Below are positions 62,406 to 64,000 of a stretch of DNA of 64,000 bases, in pieces. The notes below the pieces were generated by a model, which saw only the letters and a list, made by a program, of their open reading frames with translations, did no database searches and was not told the origin of the DNA. This DNA is from Lachnospiraceae bacterium. GTDB taxonomy: Bacteria; Bacillota; Clostridia; Lachnospirales; Lachnospiraceae. Numbering within the stretch: position 1 is the first letter of the stretch; each line of letters begins with the position of its first letter. The position numbers were made by a program, and so were the translations under genes. The stretch spans positions 23,940 to 87,939 of the forward strand of contig JAEEVO010000002.1 of the NCBI GenBank assembly GCA_016290905.1, read 5' to 3'.

Positions 62406-63776
62406 ATGAAGAAAAAGACAGCATTTATTTTGACGCTTGCTATTGCTATATTATTGATAGGATCCGTATGTGTTTCCGCAAAAGATGTTGAAAGCAGGAA
62501 AACAGGGATTTCTCTTGAAGTGGAGGCTATAGGGCAGTACGCCAACTGGGACGGTATTTCGAACATCTCGCAGTTTACCGATTCCAGCGGGAATTACTGC
62601 TTTGCATATGATAATGATACAACGGTTATAGTGGTAAAGACTTTCAAAGGTGAGATAACCGAGAAGATCAAGCTTAAGAAAAAGCACAGCATCTTCGGCT
62701 GCGTTGATTGTGACAGCGACGGTTACTTCTATCTTGTGACCGGTGAAGACAATAACGGCGACAATACGGACGCTGAGACCATTTTTATATCAAAATATTC
62801 GGCTGACGGACAGCATATAAAGACGGTCGGTGATGAAGGTAGTTCAAGTCTTGCATATAATTACCCTGCCGATTTTCATACAAAGAAGCCCTTTTCACAT
62901 GGTAACTGTGACATAGCTATAAACGGAGATTATATCGCAGTTAATTATGCCCGCAGCATGTACAATGGTTATCAGAGCAATTCCGTATGGATAGTTAAGC
63001 GCAGCACGCTTACTACTGTAAGTCCTGACAGCCCTATTTATAACACACATTCTTTTGGACAGAGAGCCATACCTTTCGGCACAGGCTTCCTGTTCATGAG
63101 CGAAGGTGACTGCTATCCCAGAGCATTTACCGTTAATTATGAAAGTATGACAAAGGATGGCGTGACATCAAATACTGCCGATATATTCCATTTCTGGGTA
63201 AAGAAGGGGACTTTGGATGCCGGCGATATGGGAACACTTAACCGAAACTATGCAACCATCGGCGATCTCTGCGATCTCGGAAACGGAACGGCTTCCTTTG
63301 TTGCATCATCTGTTAAGGCCATGAATTCAAAGGCTGACAGTCAGACTCATCAGATTTTCATACAGATATTCAATCCTAAGGAAAACATGAATAAGTCTTC
63401 TGCTTATACAATCGCCGGAAAACGCAGCGGGCAGTCGGGTCCTAACGGTGATGAGAAGCAGACCGATTACGGTATAAAGTGGCTGACGAATTATACAAAG
63501 AAGAGTGGCAAGACCATAGATAATGTACAGGCAGTTGCAGACAACAAGGGCAATACCATTATCCTGTTCGAACAGTATAAGAATAACAAGTATAAAGGGA
63601 TCTTCTACTGTGTAGTAGACAACAAGGGTAACCTTACGACCAAGATCACAAAATGTTCTTCAACCGGCAGGCTCAATCCTTGTGAAACTCCCGTATACTC
63701 CGACGGAAAAGTATGGTGGACAGGAAATTCCTCAAAGAGCGAAAACCGTTTGTTCATTTACAGCTTGAAAGCATGA
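62406..63776 (+). CDS. Secreted protein of unknown function, beta-propeller-like
   Basis: 456 residues from ATG 62406; a TTG at 62385 with AAAAGG at a better distance is a real alternative that only adds seven residues before the signal peptide. The signal peptide is KKTAFILTLAIAILLIGSVCVSA. The mature part has short repeated strands with D-x-D-G-(Y/F)-F-Y-L and KYSADGQHIKTVG, which suggests a beta-propeller. Asp- and Asn-rich turns are frequent. I cannot name a family. It has its own promoter with a dyad and a clear terminator, so it is a single-gene unit; it may be a partner of the neighbouring secreted protein. Confidence 0.65.
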   Translation: MKKKTAFILTLAIAILLIGSVCVSAKDVESRKTGISLEVEAIGQYANWDGISNISQFTDSSGNYCFAYDNDTTVIVVKTFKGEITEKIKLKKKHSIFGCVDCDSDGYFYLVTGEDNNGDNTDAETIFISKYSADGQHIKTVGDEGSSSLAYNYPADFHTKKPFSHGNCDIAINGDYIAVNYARSMYNGYQSNSVWIVKRSTLTTVSPDSPIYNTHSFGQRAIPFGTGFLFMSEGDCYPRAFTVNYESMTKDGVTSNTADIFHFWVKKGTLDAGDMGTLNRNYATIGDLCDLGNGTASFVASSVKAMNSKADSQTHQIFIQIFNPKENMNKSSAYTIAGKRSGQSGPNGDEKQTDYGIKWLTNYTKKSGKTIDNVQAVADNKGNTIILFEQYKNNKYKGIFYCVVDNKGNLTTKITKCSSTGRLNPCETPVYSDGKVWWTGNSSKSENRLFIYSLKA

Positions 63777-63781
63777 CGATC

Positions 63782-63813
63782 AAAAACCTCTAAATTCTTT
63801 TAGAGGTTTTTTT
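63782..63813 (+). terminator. Intrinsic terminator after the propeller-like gene
   Basis: AAAACCTCTAAA-TTC-TTTTAGAGGTTTT followed by more T; strong stem and U run. Confidence 0.9.
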
Positions 63814-63932
63814 ATTGCGGATTACAATGCGGTATTTCTGACCGGAAACCCCTTTATTTCATTATAAATCCGTGGTATCTTATATATGAAGGGATACTAT
63901 AAGTATGTTTATAACGGATTGGAGGTGGCGTT

Positions 63933-64000
63933 ATGAGGCTGATAGATTTAAGATGTCCTTCCTGTGGGGCAGAAATGAAAGTAAATCCGGATCTTGAAAA
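63933..64000 (+). CDS. Zinc-ribbon protein, 5' part only
   Basis: ATG 63933 follows GGAGGTGG. The 22 visible residues have CPSCGAEM, the first half of a zinc ribbon, as in many small Lachnospiraceae membrane or envelope proteins. The window ends here, so the class cannot be given. Confidence 0.55.
   Translation, partial: MRLIDLRCPSCGAEMKVNPDLE

Overview
The window reads as chromosomal DNA of an anaerobic, low-to-mid GC Gram-positive bacterium of the Lachnospiraceae, most like rumen or gut Butyrivibrio or Pseudobutyrivibrio relatives. This is inferred from the gene set: a surface-anchored GH5 cellulase, a cytosolic GH9 cellodextrinase-like enzyme, type III glutamine synthetase, a T-box-controlled pheST, a CIRCE-controlled htpG, a DUF4143 ATPase, a TIGR01906 membrane protein, a CotH-family lipoprotein and a YesL-family protein. 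No phage, plasmid, transposase or CRISPR array was seen.

Layout. 1-5.9 kb: 3' end of an Orn/Lys/Arg decarboxylase, a MATE transporter, a GH5_1 cellulase with CBM2 and a roughly 200-residue Asp/Lys-rich linker, and pncB. 5.9-9.8 kb: promoter, T-box leader, pheS and pheT. 9.8-16.3 kb: CotH-like lipoprotein, FliK-like protein, TIGR01906 protein, DegV protein and a YhfC-like membrane protein. 16.3-20.3 kb: argG, then on the minus strand an old-yellow-enzyme reductase and an ATPase with an unusual iterated operator. 20.4-26.6 kb: topB, an HD-GYP phosphodiesterase, an AI-2E/PerM-type membrane protein and YesL. 26.6-36 kb: glgB, glnN, then a compact cluster of an ABC-F ATPase, a GlgX-like protein whose active site looks destroyed, and TraX. 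36-40.7 kb: htpG, a degenerate hybrid-kinase-like regulator, tRNA-Thr(CGT) and a single-pass membrane protein. 40.9-48.9 kb: a candidate small RNA, a secreted subtilase, an XRE regulator with two ABC exporters, and YccF. 49-55.8 kb: GH9 enzyme, a repeat-rich intergenic mosaic, a heterodimeric ABC exporter and an acyl esterase. 55.9-64 kb: ftsK/spoIIIE, recA-recX, two secreted proteins and the start of a zinc-ribbon protein.

How the parts fit: plant-fibre degradation is split between the cell surface (GH5-CBM2, secreted subtilase) and the cytosol (GH9, esterase). Carbon storage (glgB and the GlgX-like protein) and nitrogen assimilation (glnN, argG) lie close together. The rest is housekeeping: translation, DNA processing and chaperones.

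The most unusual material is between and inside genes. (1) A short structured repeat sits in the same orientation 24-49 nt upstream of four genes (DegV, AI-2E-type, two ABC exporters), so a cis-acting RNA or a dispersed repeat is possible. (2) A larger palindromic repeat family lies before glgB, in tandem before the ABC-F gene, and in reverse next to the tRNA. (3) The GlgX homologue has lost all or part of every conserved GH13 motif. (4) HtpG carries two charged insertions. (5) A PAS-DHp-REC protein has Ser where the phosphoacceptor His should be and lacks an ATPase domain. (6) recA appears translationally coupled to a five-codon mini-ORF. (7) The ATPase gene has three operator-like repeats at exact 32-bp spacing. 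All functional statements come from reading the sequence and recalling protein families; no searches were run.
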